A stretch of DNA of 64,000 nucleotides from Candidatus Saccharibacteria bacterium UBA6040 (GTDB taxonomy: Bacteria; Patescibacteriota; Saccharimonadia; Saccharimonadales; Saccharimonadaceae), in NCBI GenBank assembly GCA_002429245.1, contig DIZA01000002.1, positions 1 through 64,000 on the forward strand, written 5' to 3'. A program made the position numbers and the translations under genes. Below are positions 43,043 through 50,580 of this stretch, piece by piece (the first letter of the stretch is position 1; every line of letters begins with the position of its first letter). Under the pieces are notes generated by a model. The model was not told the origin of the DNA. It saw only the letters and a program-made list of their open reading frames with translations, and ran no database searches.

Positions 43043-43115
43043 AATCTGAATTATTGTATCTGTTTTTGGTCGTTTTGTCCAGAGGTAAGCAGAACTTTGC
43101 GTATTTTACCAACCC

Positions 43116-43144
43116 TAGACAGCTGACCTCTGTAATGCTATAAT
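43116..43144 (+). promoter_or_regulatory. rpsB-tsf promoter
   Basis: -35 TAGACA (43116-43121), a 17-nt spacer and -10 TATAAT (43139-43144). It gives a leader of about 88 nt before rpsB. Confidence 0.75.
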
Positions 43145-43172
43145 ACTCGGGTAACACTATTTAATGACACAG

Positions 43173-43230
43173 CTTTCCGCATAACTCCTAGCAATTCATT
43201 GTCGGGGCGGAAAGTGAGGAACAAGGAGTT
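43173..43230 (+). promoter_or_regulatory. rpsB leader with SD-sequestering pseudoknot
   Basis: An 8-bp stem CTTTCCGC/GCGGAAAG (43173-43180 with 43207-43214). Its loop carries ACTCCT (43184-43189), complementary to the rpsB Shine-Dalgarno segment AGGAGT (43224-43230). The loop-SD pairing forms a pseudoknot that would hide the ribosome binding site, the design expected for uS2 autoregulation. Confidence 0.65.
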
Positions 43231-43238
43231 CAACAATT

Positions 43239-43988
43239 ATGGCAGTATCTGTCGATATTAAAGCTTTGCTTGAAGCTGGCGTCCACTTCGGACACCAAAC
43301 AAGCCGTTGGCACCCTAAAATGGCGCCATACATTCACAGCAAACGTCAGGATAACCACATCATTGACCTCAACAAAACTGTTGAAGGTCTTGAAGTTGCG
43401 CTTCCTTTCTTAACGAAGGTCGCAGCTAGCGGAAAGCCAATCCTTTTCGTTGCAACCAAGAAGCACACCAAAGACGCAGTGAAAGCTGCAGCTGAAGCGC
43501 TCAAGCAACCGTACATGGTTAATAGGTGGCTCGGTGGAACACTTACAAATGTGAACACCGTGACTGCACAAATCAAGAAACTTAAAGATCTTGAAAAGAA
43601 GCTTTCTACTGGTGAACTTGAAAAGAAGTACAACAAGCTTGAGATCCAACGATTCCAAGAAGAACTTGACGAACTAGAACTAAAATACGGTGGTATCAAA
43701 GACCTAAATGGTAAACCTGGTGCAGTCTTTATCATCGACGTACTTGGTGATATCAATGCGATTAAAGAAGCAAAGACAATTGGCGTACCAGTTGTTGCTA
43801 TCGTCGACACAAACGCTGACCCATCGCTTGTTGACTACGTGATTCCAGCAAACGACGACGCGATTAAGGGTGTCCACCTTCTGCTTGACTACGTCAGCCA
43901 AGCAATCAACGAAGGCAAGAGCCAAGCAAAGCCGACTAAAGAAGAAGCCGGAGATAAGACAACAGTTGAAAAAGTAGAGGAAGCATAA
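43239..43988 (+). CDS. rpsB: 30S ribosomal protein uS2
   Basis: 249 residues with the uS2 signatures GVHFGHQTSRWHPKM (near 13-27) and PGAVFIIDVLGD/VPVVAIVDTNADPS. It binds bS1 on the small subunit. It is transcribed with tsf (5-nt gap), the near-universal order. Start fixed by AAGGAG 9 nt upstream; the leader can fold over it. Confidence 0.96.
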   Translation: MAVSVDIKALLEAGVHFGHQTSRWHPKMAPYIHSKRQDNHIIDLNKTVEGLEVALPFLTKVAASGKPILFVATKKHTKDAVKAAAEALKQPYMVNRWLGGTLTNVNTVTAQIKKLKDLEKKLSTGELEKKYNKLEIQRFQEELDELELKYGGIKDLNGKPGAVFIIDVLGDINAIKEAKTIGVPVVAIVDTNADPSLVDYVIPANDDAIKGVHLLLDYVSQAINEGKSQAKPTKEEAGDKTTVEKVEEA

Positions 43989-43993
43989 ATCTA

Positions 43994-44590
43994 ATGGCAG
44001 TATCAATTGATGACATCAAGAAGCTAAAAGAACTAACCGGTGTTGGTTTGACTGACGCAAAGGTAGCACTCGTTGCTGCTGACGGTAACTTTGATAAAGC
44101 ACTTGAAGAAATGCGCAAAAAAGGCCTGACAAAGGCTGAGAAAAAAGCTGACCGCGAAGCACTTGAAGGTGTGATCGACAGCTACGTTCACGGCGGACGC
44201 ATTGGCGTTCTCGTCGAAGTAAACTGTGAGACTGACTTTGTTGCTCGTACTGACGGCTTTAAAGAATTTGCTCACATGATTTCTTTGCAGGTTGCTTCAA
44301 TGTCACCTGTATATGTTTCTGAGGAAGAAATTCCAGCTGAAGAGCTTGAACGAGTCCGAAACGAAGCGATCGAAAGCGGTTCTACCAAAGGTAAGCCAGC
44401 TGATATCGCTGAAAAGATCATTGATGGTCAGGTAAAGAAGTATTTTGCTGAAAAGGTTCTTTTGAACCAACAGTACATCATGGATGATTCTATGACTGTC
44501 GGTACGTACTTGAAGCAGACTATTGGGCAAGTTGGTGAAAACATCATCGTTCGTCGCTTCAAGCGAATCGAACTTGGTGTGAACGACTAA
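43994..44590 (+). CDS. tsf: Elongation factor Ts
   Basis: 198 residues. The N-terminal UBA-like domain (IKKLKELTGVGLTDAKVAL), TDFVART in the nucleotide-exchange core and a shortened C-terminal domain. Reloads EF-Tu with GTP. About a third shorter than Escherichia coli EF-Ts, as in many minimal forms. Ends at a strong terminator. Confidence 0.96.
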   Translation: MAVSIDDIKKLKELTGVGLTDAKVALVAADGNFDKALEEMRKKGLTKAEKKADREALEGVIDSYVHGGRIGVLVEVNCETDFVARTDGFKEFAHMISLQVASMSPVYVSEEEIPAEELERVRNEAIESGSTKGKPADIAEKIIDGQVKKYFAEKVLLNQQYIMDDSMTVGTYLKQTIGQVGENIIVRRFKRIELGVND

Positions 44591-44608
44591 TCAGTACACG
44601 CAAAAACG

Positions 44609-44641
44609 AAAAAGACCTCTTGTCCACAGGAGGTCTTTTTT
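44609..44641 (+). terminator. Terminator of rpsB-tsf
   Basis: The 11-bp stem AAAAAGACCTC/GAGGTCTTTTT (44609-44619 with 44630-44640), T run included in and after the stem. Confidence 0.9.
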
Positions 44642-44682
44642 AATAGCTATATAAGAGGTGAGTTTGATATACTAGGGGTATT

Positions 44683-45237
44683 ATGTTTGATACGAAATCC
44701 TATGAAGACCGATTTAGTGCTGCTGTCAGTCACTTTGAAGATGAACTAAAGAAAGTCCGTACTGGACGCGCGCATCCAGGGATGCTCGACGGTGTCCATG
44801 TCGAGGTGTACGGCCAGCGAATGCCGCTGAATCAGGTTGCGAACGTGACTGCGTCCGAATCACAGATGCTGACGATTACACCCTTTGACCCAAGTAATAT
44901 TCAGCCAATTGCGGCTGCGATTCGTCAGGATCAATCACTAGGCCTCAATCCAAGCGATGATGGGCGAGTAATTCGTGTCCCTATCCCACCGTTAACCGAA
45001 GAACGTCGTAAGCTCCTCGTAAAGCAGACCAGTGAAAAGGTTGAAGAAGCCCGTATTGCCCTTCGAAACGTTCGTCAGGACGCTCTCAAAGAAGCAAAAC
45101 GCAAGAAAGACGCCAAAGAACTGTCAGAAGATGACTTGAAGGGAATCGAAAAGTCTATCGACGCCAGTATCGTGACCTATAACGGTAAACTCGATGCTGC
45201 TTTTAAAGAAAAAGAGAAAGACATTCTCACGCTCTAA
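44683..45237 (+). CDS. frr: Ribosome recycling factor
   Basis: 184 residues, normal length. KVRTGRAHPGMLDGV and VPIPPLTEERRKLLVK are family signatures. It splits post-termination ribosomes with EF-G. TATACT ends 9 nt upstream, with AGGGG in the gap. The stop overlaps the uppS start (TAATG). Confidence 0.95.
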   Translation: MFDTKSYEDRFSAAVSHFEDELKKVRTGRAHPGMLDGVHVEVYGQRMPLNQVANVTASESQMLTITPFDPSNIQPIAAAIRQDQSLGLNPSDDGRVIRVPIPPLTEERRKLLVKQTSEKVEEARIALRNVRQDALKEAKRKKDAKELSEDDLKGIEKSIDASIVTYNGKLDAAFKEKEKDILTL

Positions 45238-45938
45238 TGCCTGACTCTGAAAAACCCGCTATTCCGCGGCATGTCGGGTACATTGTTGACGGAAACAGGC
45301 GCTGGGCGAAGAAGCACGGTCTTCCTGCGTATGAAGGACACTTGGCCGGCTACAATACGCTGAAAGATATTGGTATCGCAACGCTTGAAGCGGGTGCTGA
45401 GTACGCCAGTGCCTATGTATTTTCGACCGAGAACTGGAAGCGAAGTGCTGATGAGGTAAAGCGATTGATGAGCCTGACGCTAAAGGTTGTTCCCTCTGAC
45501 GTGCCGTTCTTTAATAAGAAAAACGTACGTCTTAAGTTTATTGGCACACGCGAAGGGGTAAACCCAAAGATCATTAAAGAAATCGAAAAAGCCGAAGAAG
45601 CGACTGACAAAAACACTGGTGGAACGCTCATATTGTGCTTCAATTATGGTGGTCAACAAGAGATTGCTGATGCGGTTAAAAAAATTGTTCAGTCGGGTAT
45701 TAGTGAAGACAAGGTAACGCCGGAACTTATTAGCGAAAACCTTTACTCACCGGACCTTCCACCTGCTGACGTCATTATTCGTACCAGCGGTGAACAGCGC
45801 ATTAGTAACTTCATGTTGTGGAGATCAGCTTATAGTGAATTTATTTTTCTTGATAAGCTTTGGCCGGACATGACAAAAGACGATGTCACCGCTATAATGA
45901 AAGAATATTCGCGCCGACAACGACGCTTCGGATCATAA
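45237..45938 (+). CDS. uppS: Isoprenyl (undecaprenyl) diphosphate synthase
   Basis: 233 residues. YIVDGNRRWAKKHGLP holds the catalytic Asp and pyrophosphate-binding Arg residues; IIRTSGEQRISNFMLW replaces the usual SGExRxSNFxxW signature exactly. It extends FPP with IPP to the C55 lipid carrier used for peptidoglycan and glycopolymer export. In the standard order cdsA and dxr come between uppS and rseP; both are absent here, consistent with limited lipid and isoprenoid synthesis in CPR. Confidence 0.95.
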   Translation: MPDSEKPAIPRHVGYIVDGNRRWAKKHGLPAYEGHLAGYNTLKDIGIATLEAGAEYASAYVFSTENWKRSADEVKRLMSLTLKVVPSDVPFFNKKNVRLKFIGTREGVNPKIIKEIEKAEEATDKNTGGTLILCFNYGGQQEIADAVKKIVQSGISEDKVTPELISENLYSPDLPPADVIIRTSGEQRISNFMLWRSAYSEFIFLDKLWPDMTKDDVTAIMKEYSRRQRRFGS

Positions 45939-45949
45939 GTGGAGGATAC

Positions 45950-47089
45950 ATGGATCTAGTACTGGGCATCATCATTGGGATTATTGTACTTGTCGTTTTA
46001 GTGGCAGTGCATGAACTTGGACACGGGATTGTTGCGATGCGTAACGGCGTTGTTCTCGAAGAGTTCGGTATTGGCTTTCCGCCGCGAGCATGGAGTCGAA
46101 AGCTAAAGAATGGTGTATTGTTCAGCCTTAACTGGCTGCCTCTGGGCGGTTTCGTGAAACTTCAGGGTGAGAACGATTCAGCATCGAAAAAGGGTGATTT
46201 TGGCGCAGCGACGTTCTGGCAAAAAACTAAGATTATGTTTGCGGGAGTAGTTGTTAACTGGCTGGTTGCTGTTGTTATTCTTACCATTCTTGCGTTAATT
46301 GGACTTCCGAAAATTCTTCCAAATCAATTCTCGATTCCCGCTGATACACAGCAGGTTTCGGCACCAGTTGTTCTCTCGTCTCTGGTAAAGGGGTATCCGG
46401 CAACGGATGCGGGACTAAAGAGTGGCGACAAGATTGTCAGTGTGAACGGCCAAAAAATAGATACAGTTGACACCTTTATTGCGGTCACAAAAGCGAATAG
46501 GGGCAAAACGATTACTATCGACTACACACGTAACGGTCAGAGTGAAACAGCATCAGTGCCACTTCGCAATGCGGATAGTGCCGTCTTTGGTTCGACGCTA
46601 TCACAACAGCAATCGATCCGTGCAACGTGGTCTGCGCCAATTGTTGGCATTGCGACGACAGGGCAGTTTACCTGGGCAACGATTCAAGGGCTTGGCCAAT
46701 TAGTCGGCAACCTTTTCTCTGGTATTTTCCTTCATTTCAGTCCTGATGCCGCGACACGCAAGCAAGCGGATACGAATCTGGCCGCAGCAGGGGACGGCGT
46801 CGCTGGTCCAATCGGTATTCTTGGAACTATCTTCCCGGCGGCCAGTAAGGCAGGACCAGTTGAGGTCCTATTCCTGGCTGCGATCATTTCACTCACGCTG
46901 GCAGTTATGAACGTACTTCCTATTCCTGCGCTGGATGGTGGAAGTTGGTTCCTGATGGCGCTGTATAAGCTTCGGAAGAAGACGCTGACGAAAGAGCGCG
47001 AAGAGAAGGTCAAGGGAATCGGATTTGCAGCGCTCATGATATTAATTTTGGTGGTTACTATCGGCGATGTCACAAAACTCTTTAAGTAA
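45950..47089 (+). CDS. rseP: Site-2 protease RseP (M50), single PDZ
   Basis: About 379 residues from ATG 45950, chosen because GGAGG (45941-45945) precedes it; the longer frame runs back into uppS. HELGH lies in the first transmembrane segment (VAVHELGHGIVA), one PDZ domain (about 125-205, GLKSGDKIVSVNGQ) and a C-terminal NVLPIPALDGG motif that completes the zinc site. It cuts membrane anti-sigma factors or leftover signal peptides; an ECF sigma/anti-sigma pair occurs at 62.3 kb. Confidence 0.93.
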   Translation: MDLVLGIIIGIIVLVVLVAVHELGHGIVAMRNGVVLEEFGIGFPPRAWSRKLKNGVLFSLNWLPLGGFVKLQGENDSASKKGDFGAATFWQKTKIMFAGVVVNWLVAVVILTILALIGLPKILPNQFSIPADTQQVSAPVVLSSLVKGYPATDAGLKSGDKIVSVNGQKIDTVDTFIAVTKANRGKTITIDYTRNGQSETASVPLRNADSAVFGSTLSQQQSIRATWSAPIVGIATTGQFTWATIQGLGQLVGNLFSGIFLHFSPDAATRKQADTNLAAAGDGVAGPIGILGTIFPAASKAGPVEVLFLAAIISLTLAVMNVLPIPALDGGSWFLMALYKLRKKTLTKEREEKVKGIGFAALMILILVVTIGDVTKLFK

Positions 47090-47822
47090 GAAACTCTTTA
47101 CCAAACCCCAGGACTTTAAGTGGTGGATGGGGATCGTGCTACCCGTATGGGTGCTGGCTGGCTTTGTCTTGGCGCAAGTCATCGTAGGGCTTATCCTTGT
47201 TCTTTTAAAGACGTTCGGCGTTACGTTCCAAGGCGTGAACGAATCGACTTTCCAGACGGTGGTATCGGCGGTTATTTATGTCCTGTCAATCTCGCTTGTC
47301 ATCGGAGTGCCGTGGTTAGTTCGTCACTATCGAACGACGAAACAAGACCTTGGTGTCGATCAACCAGTTGCGTGGACGGATTTATTGTTGGCCCCAGCGG
47401 GCTTTATTGTCTACATACTTTTGTCGTTTGTTTTGACGACAATCGCGCCACACATTATTCCGTTTTATAACGTTGATCAAGTGCAAGATACTGGCTTCAC
47501 GGGACTTAGTCAGGGGTTTGAATACGTATTAGCCTTTGCGACACTGGTTATTATCGCGCCGATTTCGGAAGAGCTTTTGTTCCGTGGCTATCTGTTAGGG
47601 AAGCTTCGTAAGCACGTTTCGACGTGGGTAGCGGTGCTTCTGACGAGTCTTTTATTTGGTGCAATCCACTTAGCTTGGAATGTTGGCGTTGATGTTTTTG
47701 CGCTCAGCATCGTGCTGTGTTTGCTTCGCATTCAAACTGGTCGCTTGTGGCCATCGATCTTACTTCACATGATTAAAAATGCGATCGCTTTCTACTTCCT
47801 CTTTATTAATCCACTTCTTTAA
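47067..47822 (+). CDS. CPBP-family intramembrane metalloprotease
   Basis: 251 residues, about seven transmembrane segments. Motif 1 SEELLFRGYL (EExxxR) near 165-175 and motif 2 LLFGAIHLAWN (FxxxH) near 197-207 define the CPBP (Abi/Rce1-like) protease family. Roles range from prenyl-protein processing to bacteriocin self-immunity. Starts within the end of rseP (23-nt overlap), so two intramembrane proteases are co-translated. Confidence 0.88.
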   Translation: MSQNSLSKKLFTKPQDFKWWMGIVLPVWVLAGFVLAQVIVGLILVLLKTFGVTFQGVNESTFQTVVSAVIYVLSISLVIGVPWLVRHYRTTKQDLGVDQPVAWTDLLLAPAGFIVYILLSFVLTTIAPHIIPFYNVDQVQDTGFTGLSQGFEYVLAFATLVIIAPISEELLFRGYLLGKLRKHVSTWVAVLLTSLLFGAIHLAWNVGVDVFALSIVLCLLRIQTGRLWPSILLHMIKNAIAFYFLFINPLL

Positions 47823-47842
47823 ATTAAAGTAGGGGATAGATT

Positions 47843-49081
47843 ATGAGAGTTACTAAGTTATTTACAAAGACAACCAAAGACGCACCTGCTGACGAAGTCG
47901 CTAAGAATGCGCAGCTTTTGATCCGTGCTGGCTACGTTTACAAGGTCATGGCCGGTGTATATGCATATACACCACTTGGCCTTCGTGTCGTCGAAAATAT
48001 TAAACAAATTGTTCGTGAAGAAATGAATGCTGTTGGCGGCCAAGAATTGATCATGACGAACCTTCAGCCGAAAGAGGACTGGGAAATCACCACACGTTGG
48101 GATGACAGTGTCGTCGATATTTGGTTCAAGACGAAATTAAAAGACGATACCGAAGTTGGGCTCGCGTGGTCACACGAAGAAGCCATCATGACTATGATGA
48201 AAAATTACATCAAGAGTTATAAAGATCTTCCTGCGTACGTGTATCAGTTCCAAACGAAGCTTCGTAACGAGGTTCGTGCGAAGAGCGGTATTATGCGCGG
48301 TCGTGAGTTCGTTATGAAAGATATGTACTCGCTTAGTACGGATGCTGACCAACACGAGAAGTTCTATCAAGCGACAATTGGTGCCTATAAGAAAGTCTAT
48401 GACCGCCTTGGGTTAGGCGAAGACACCTATGTGACATTTGCAAGCGGTGGTGCATTTACGCAGTTCAGCCACGAATTCCAAACAATTTGTGAAGCAGGCG
48501 AAGATGTCATTTACGTGAACCGCGAAAAGGGCATTGCAGTGAATGAAGAGGTGTTGAACGACGAAACGCTCGCGACGCTAGGCGTGACTCGGGATGAGTT
48601 AACGGAGACAAAAAGTGCTGAAGTAGGGAACATCTTTAACTTCGGAACTGAAAAGTCTGAGCAAATGGGTATCTATTACACCGATGAAAACGATCAAAAG
48701 GTACCTATCTTCCTTGGTTCGTACGGAATCGGTATTACTCGTGTCATGGGCGTGATCGTCGAGAAATTTGGCGACGACAAGGGTCTTGTTTGGCCGGAGA
48801 GCATTGCGCCGTACAAAGTCTACCTCGTGAGTATCGGAGATGTTGCAACTCAGGCAGATGCACTGTATGATGAATTGACCTCAAAGGGAATCGAAGTATT
48901 GTACGACGATCGTGATGAGCGAGCGGGTGCAAAATTTGCCGATGCTGAACTTCTCGGAATCCCATTCCGTGTCACTATCAGCGAACGACTCATTGCGGAC
49001 CAAAAATTTGAATTCACCCCACGAAAAACTGGTGAATCAGAGGTATTGACAGGTGATGAACTGCTTGCTAAACTAAGCTAA
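47843..49081 (+). CDS. proS: Prolyl-tRNA synthetase without editing domain
   Basis: 412 residues against ~570 for typical bacterial ProRS. Class II motifs are present: motif 2 KLRNEVRAKSGIMRGREF, motif 3 GSYGIGITRVMG. The ~180-residue INS editing insertion expected between them is gone, and motif 2 connects directly through SDAD-like STDADQHEKF to FASGGAF. The anticodon domain (about 320-412) is normal. It charges tRNA-Pro; Ala mischarging must be cleared by another factor or tolerated. Confidence 0.94.
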   Translation: MRVTKLFTKTTKDAPADEVAKNAQLLIRAGYVYKVMAGVYAYTPLGLRVVENIKQIVREEMNAVGGQELIMTNLQPKEDWEITTRWDDSVVDIWFKTKLKDDTEVGLAWSHEEAIMTMMKNYIKSYKDLPAYVYQFQTKLRNEVRAKSGIMRGREFVMKDMYSLSTDADQHEKFYQATIGAYKKVYDRLGLGEDTYVTFASGGAFTQFSHEFQTICEAGEDVIYVNREKGIAVNEEVLNDETLATLGVTRDELTETKSAEVGNIFNFGTEKSEQMGIYYTDENDQKVPIFLGSYGIGITRVMGVIVEKFGDDKGLVWPESIAPYKVYLVSIGDVATQADALYDELTSKGIEVLYDDRDERAGAKFADAELLGIPFRVTISERLIADQKFEFTPRKTGESEVLTGDELLAKLS

Positions 49082-49167
49082 ATAGAGATGCAAAGCGGGC
49101 GTCCTACGCTATATATGGTGTAGGGCGCCTTCAAAACAAAGATTTTGAGTCGCAAAGCCACCTATTT
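49080..49167 (+). promoter_or_regulatory. Three-way-junction leader before greA
   Basis: AAATAG (49080-49085) can pair with CTATTT (49162-49167) to close a junction with two arms: GGCGTCCTAC/GTAGGGCGCC (49098-49107 with 49120-49129) and TCAAAA/TTTTGA (49131-49136 with 49143-49148). The junction strands both contain GCAAAGC (GATGCAAAGC and GTCGCAAAGCC). There is no T run, so any regulation would be translational or by processing. It vaguely recalls c-di-GMP (GEMM) cores but lacks most of that consensus. Confidence 0.5.
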
Positions 49168-49182
49168 GAAGAAAGAGAACTT

Positions 49183-49638
49183 ATGAAGAAACACTATCAA
49201 ATCACTAGCGAAGGACAGAAGGAACTCGAAACCGAGTTAACTTCTCTTAAATCACGCCGCGGCGACGTTGCAGACAAGATTGCAGAAGCTCGTGACTTTG
49301 GTGACCTTAGCGAAAATGCCGAATATGACGCCGCTCGCGAAGAGCAGGGTCTTCTTGAAACCCGTATCGCTGAAATCGAAGACATCCTACGTAATGCAGA
49401 CATCATCAAGGGCGGCCCCAAGGCACTTGTTGGACTTGGAAGCAAAGTCGCACTGAAGATGGGAAACAAGACCGTGACATACACGATTGTTGGTCCTGTC
49501 GAAGCAAACCCGCTTGAGGGTAAGATTAGCAACGAATCACCAATCGGACTCGCGCTTTTCGGACGCAAGGTTGGCGATGACGCTGAGATTACGACTCCCA
49601 AAGGTACTGTTAAGTACAAGATCGCTCAGATTAACTAG
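49183..49638 (+). CDS. greA: Transcription elongation factor GreA
   Basis: 151 residues: N-terminal coiled coil with the acidic tip (DFGDLSENAEYDAAREEQ) and a C-terminal FKBP-like domain ending FGRKVGDDAEITTPKG. It rescues backtracked RNA polymerase by stimulating transcript cleavage. AAAGAGAA precedes the start. Its leader forms a junction structure; element F follows the stop. Confidence 0.95.
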   Translation: MKKHYQITSEGQKELETELTSLKSRRGDVADKIAEARDFGDLSENAEYDAAREEQGLLETRIAEIEDILRNADIIKGGPKALVGLGSKVALKMGNKTVTYTIVGPVEANPLEGKISNESPIGLALFGRKVGDDAEITTPKGTVKYKIAQIN

Positions 49639-49647
49639 AAGTATTAA

Positions 49648-49836
49648 GGCAAACCTGAGTTACTTCAGGCTCCTCTTAAACCAATTCGAAAACACGATAT
49701 AACTCATGTCGTGTTTTCTTGTATTCTGCGTAACTCGACTTCGTCTCAAACATACTCGAATAGGCATGAAAACCCTCCATGAGTTATTCGGTTTTCTCAC
49801 AGGTTTATTCGTAGCCTGAAGTAGCTCGGGTTTGCC
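49648..49836. other. Long structured intergenic element F
   Basis: A 24-bp outer stem (49648-49671 with 49813-49836; two T-G pairs) starts GGCAAACC and ends GGTTTGCC. Inside are hairpins GAAAACACGA/TCGTGTTTTC (49688-49697 with 49709-49718) and GAAAACC/GGTTTTC (49768-49774 with 49790-49796). Their loops hold ATAACTCATG (49699-49708) and CATGAGTTAT (49779-49788), perfectly complementary over 10 nt. The arms can form either two kissing hairpins or one long alternative stem. Confidence 0.8.
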
Positions 49837-49845
49837 CAGCGCAAC
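49831..49845 (+). repeat. 15-bp direct repeat, left copy
   Basis: TTTGCCCAGCGCAAC, overlapping the right end of element F. The identical sequence recurs at 50425-50439 beyond the alpha/beta hydrolase gene. Confidence 0.9.
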
Positions 49846-49853
49846 CTTTTTGT

Positions 49854-49859
49854 TATGAT
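49854..49859 (+). promoter_or_regulatory. -10 box of the leaderless hydrolase gene
   Basis: TATGAT exactly 6 nt before ATG 49866, with no ribosome binding site in between. Confidence 0.55.
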
Positions 49860-49865
49860 GAATCA

Positions 49866-50423
49866 ATGAAACATGCAGTTATTGTTCACGGTTTTAAGGG
49901 TGCGCCTGACACAAACTGGAAGCCTTGGTTGAAGCGTGAGCTGGAAGCTGGTGGCTTCCGTGTGGACGTACCAACGATGCCGGATACCGAACATCCCGAT
50001 GTCTCAGCTTGGGTGGATATGCTCGCTCGGACAGTCGGCGGTGCTGATGCTGAAGAGGTATATCTTATAGGTCACAGTCTTGGATGTATCACGATACTGA
50101 AATATCTTGAGAGTCTCGGCAACCAACAGAAAGTGAAAGCGTGTGTATTTGTCGCAGGATTCAGCCAAAGATTCGATGGATACGAAGGTGGACATGATAG
50201 CTTTTTTGCTAAATCACTTGATTGGGAGAAGGTTAAAAGTCATTGTGATACTTTTATTGCAGTTCACTCAAAGGACGACCAGAATGTTGGATTTGATCAA
50301 TTGAAGATCTTTGAAGATAATCTAGGTGCGAAAGCAATTTTGGTTGATGGGATGGGACACTTCGGTTCGGCAGATGGCGTTTTCGAAGTTCCGCTTATCA
50401 AGGAAGTGCTAGTGAACATATAG
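49866..50423 (+). CDS. Alpha/beta hydrolase (RBBP9/YdeN type)
   Basis: 185 residues. GHSLGC (69-74) holds the nucleophile Ser71, SKDDQNV the acid and GMGHFG the catalytic His, the compact RBBP9/YdeN fold. These are small cytoplasmic serine hydrolases of uncertain substrate. The gene has a leaderless promoter and is bracketed by perfect 15-bp direct repeats and by structured elements F and D1, so it looks like a self-contained insert between greA and lysS. Confidence 0.85.
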   Translation: MKHAVIVHGFKGAPDTNWKPWLKRELEAGGFRVDVPTMPDTEHPDVSAWVDMLARTVGGADAEEVYLIGHSLGCITILKYLESLGNQQKVKACVFVAGFSQRFDGYEGGHDSFFAKSLDWEKVKSHCDTFIAVHSKDDQNVGFDQLKIFEDNLGAKAILVDGMGHFGSADGVFEVPLIKEVLVNI

Positions 50424-50424
50424 A

Positions 50425-50439
50425 TTTGCCCAGCGCAAC
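50425..50439 (+). repeat. 15-bp direct repeat, right copy
   Basis: TTTGCCCAGCGCAAC, 594 nt from the first copy, starting one base after the hydrolase stop codon and leading straight into element D1. Confidence 0.9.
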
Positions 50440-50541
50440 TTGGTGCCTGGTTGTGAAACATCTGGACCCCGTGATTTAAAGGGAGCGACAGCCCCGCTAA
50501 ATCCGGCGGGAAGCCGTTTCACGAACAGGCACCAAGCTGGG
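50429..50541 (+). repeat. Structured intergenic element, copy D1
   Basis: Outer pairing CCCAG/CTGGG (50429-50433 with 50537-50541) with a CGCAA bulge, then CTTGGTGCCTG/CAGGCACCAAG (50439-50449 with 50526-50536) and GTGAAAC/GTTTCAC. The interior has ATCTGGACCCCG, nested stems ATTTA/TAAAT and GGG/CCC, and GGCGGGAAGCCGTTT. It shares ATCTGGAnCCCG and the GnGAAGC-GTTT segment with D2. Confidence 0.75.
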
Positions 50542-50580
50542 GTGGAGACTCAAGGGGATTATGGTATACTTTAACCTGAT

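Noticed and set aside
49080..49183. Cyclic di-GMP (GEMM) riboswitch before greA
   Set aside because: CGCAAAGCC resembles part of the GEMM core, but the CACGCACAGGGCAAACC strand and tetraloop/receptor pair are missing, and no c-di-GMP enzymes are seen here.
50429..50541. parS site in the GTTTCAC/GTGAAAC stem of element D1
   Set aside because: Half-site resemblance only. The two halves are separated by ~60 nt rather than forming the contiguous 16-bp palindrome, and parAB is 13 kb away.
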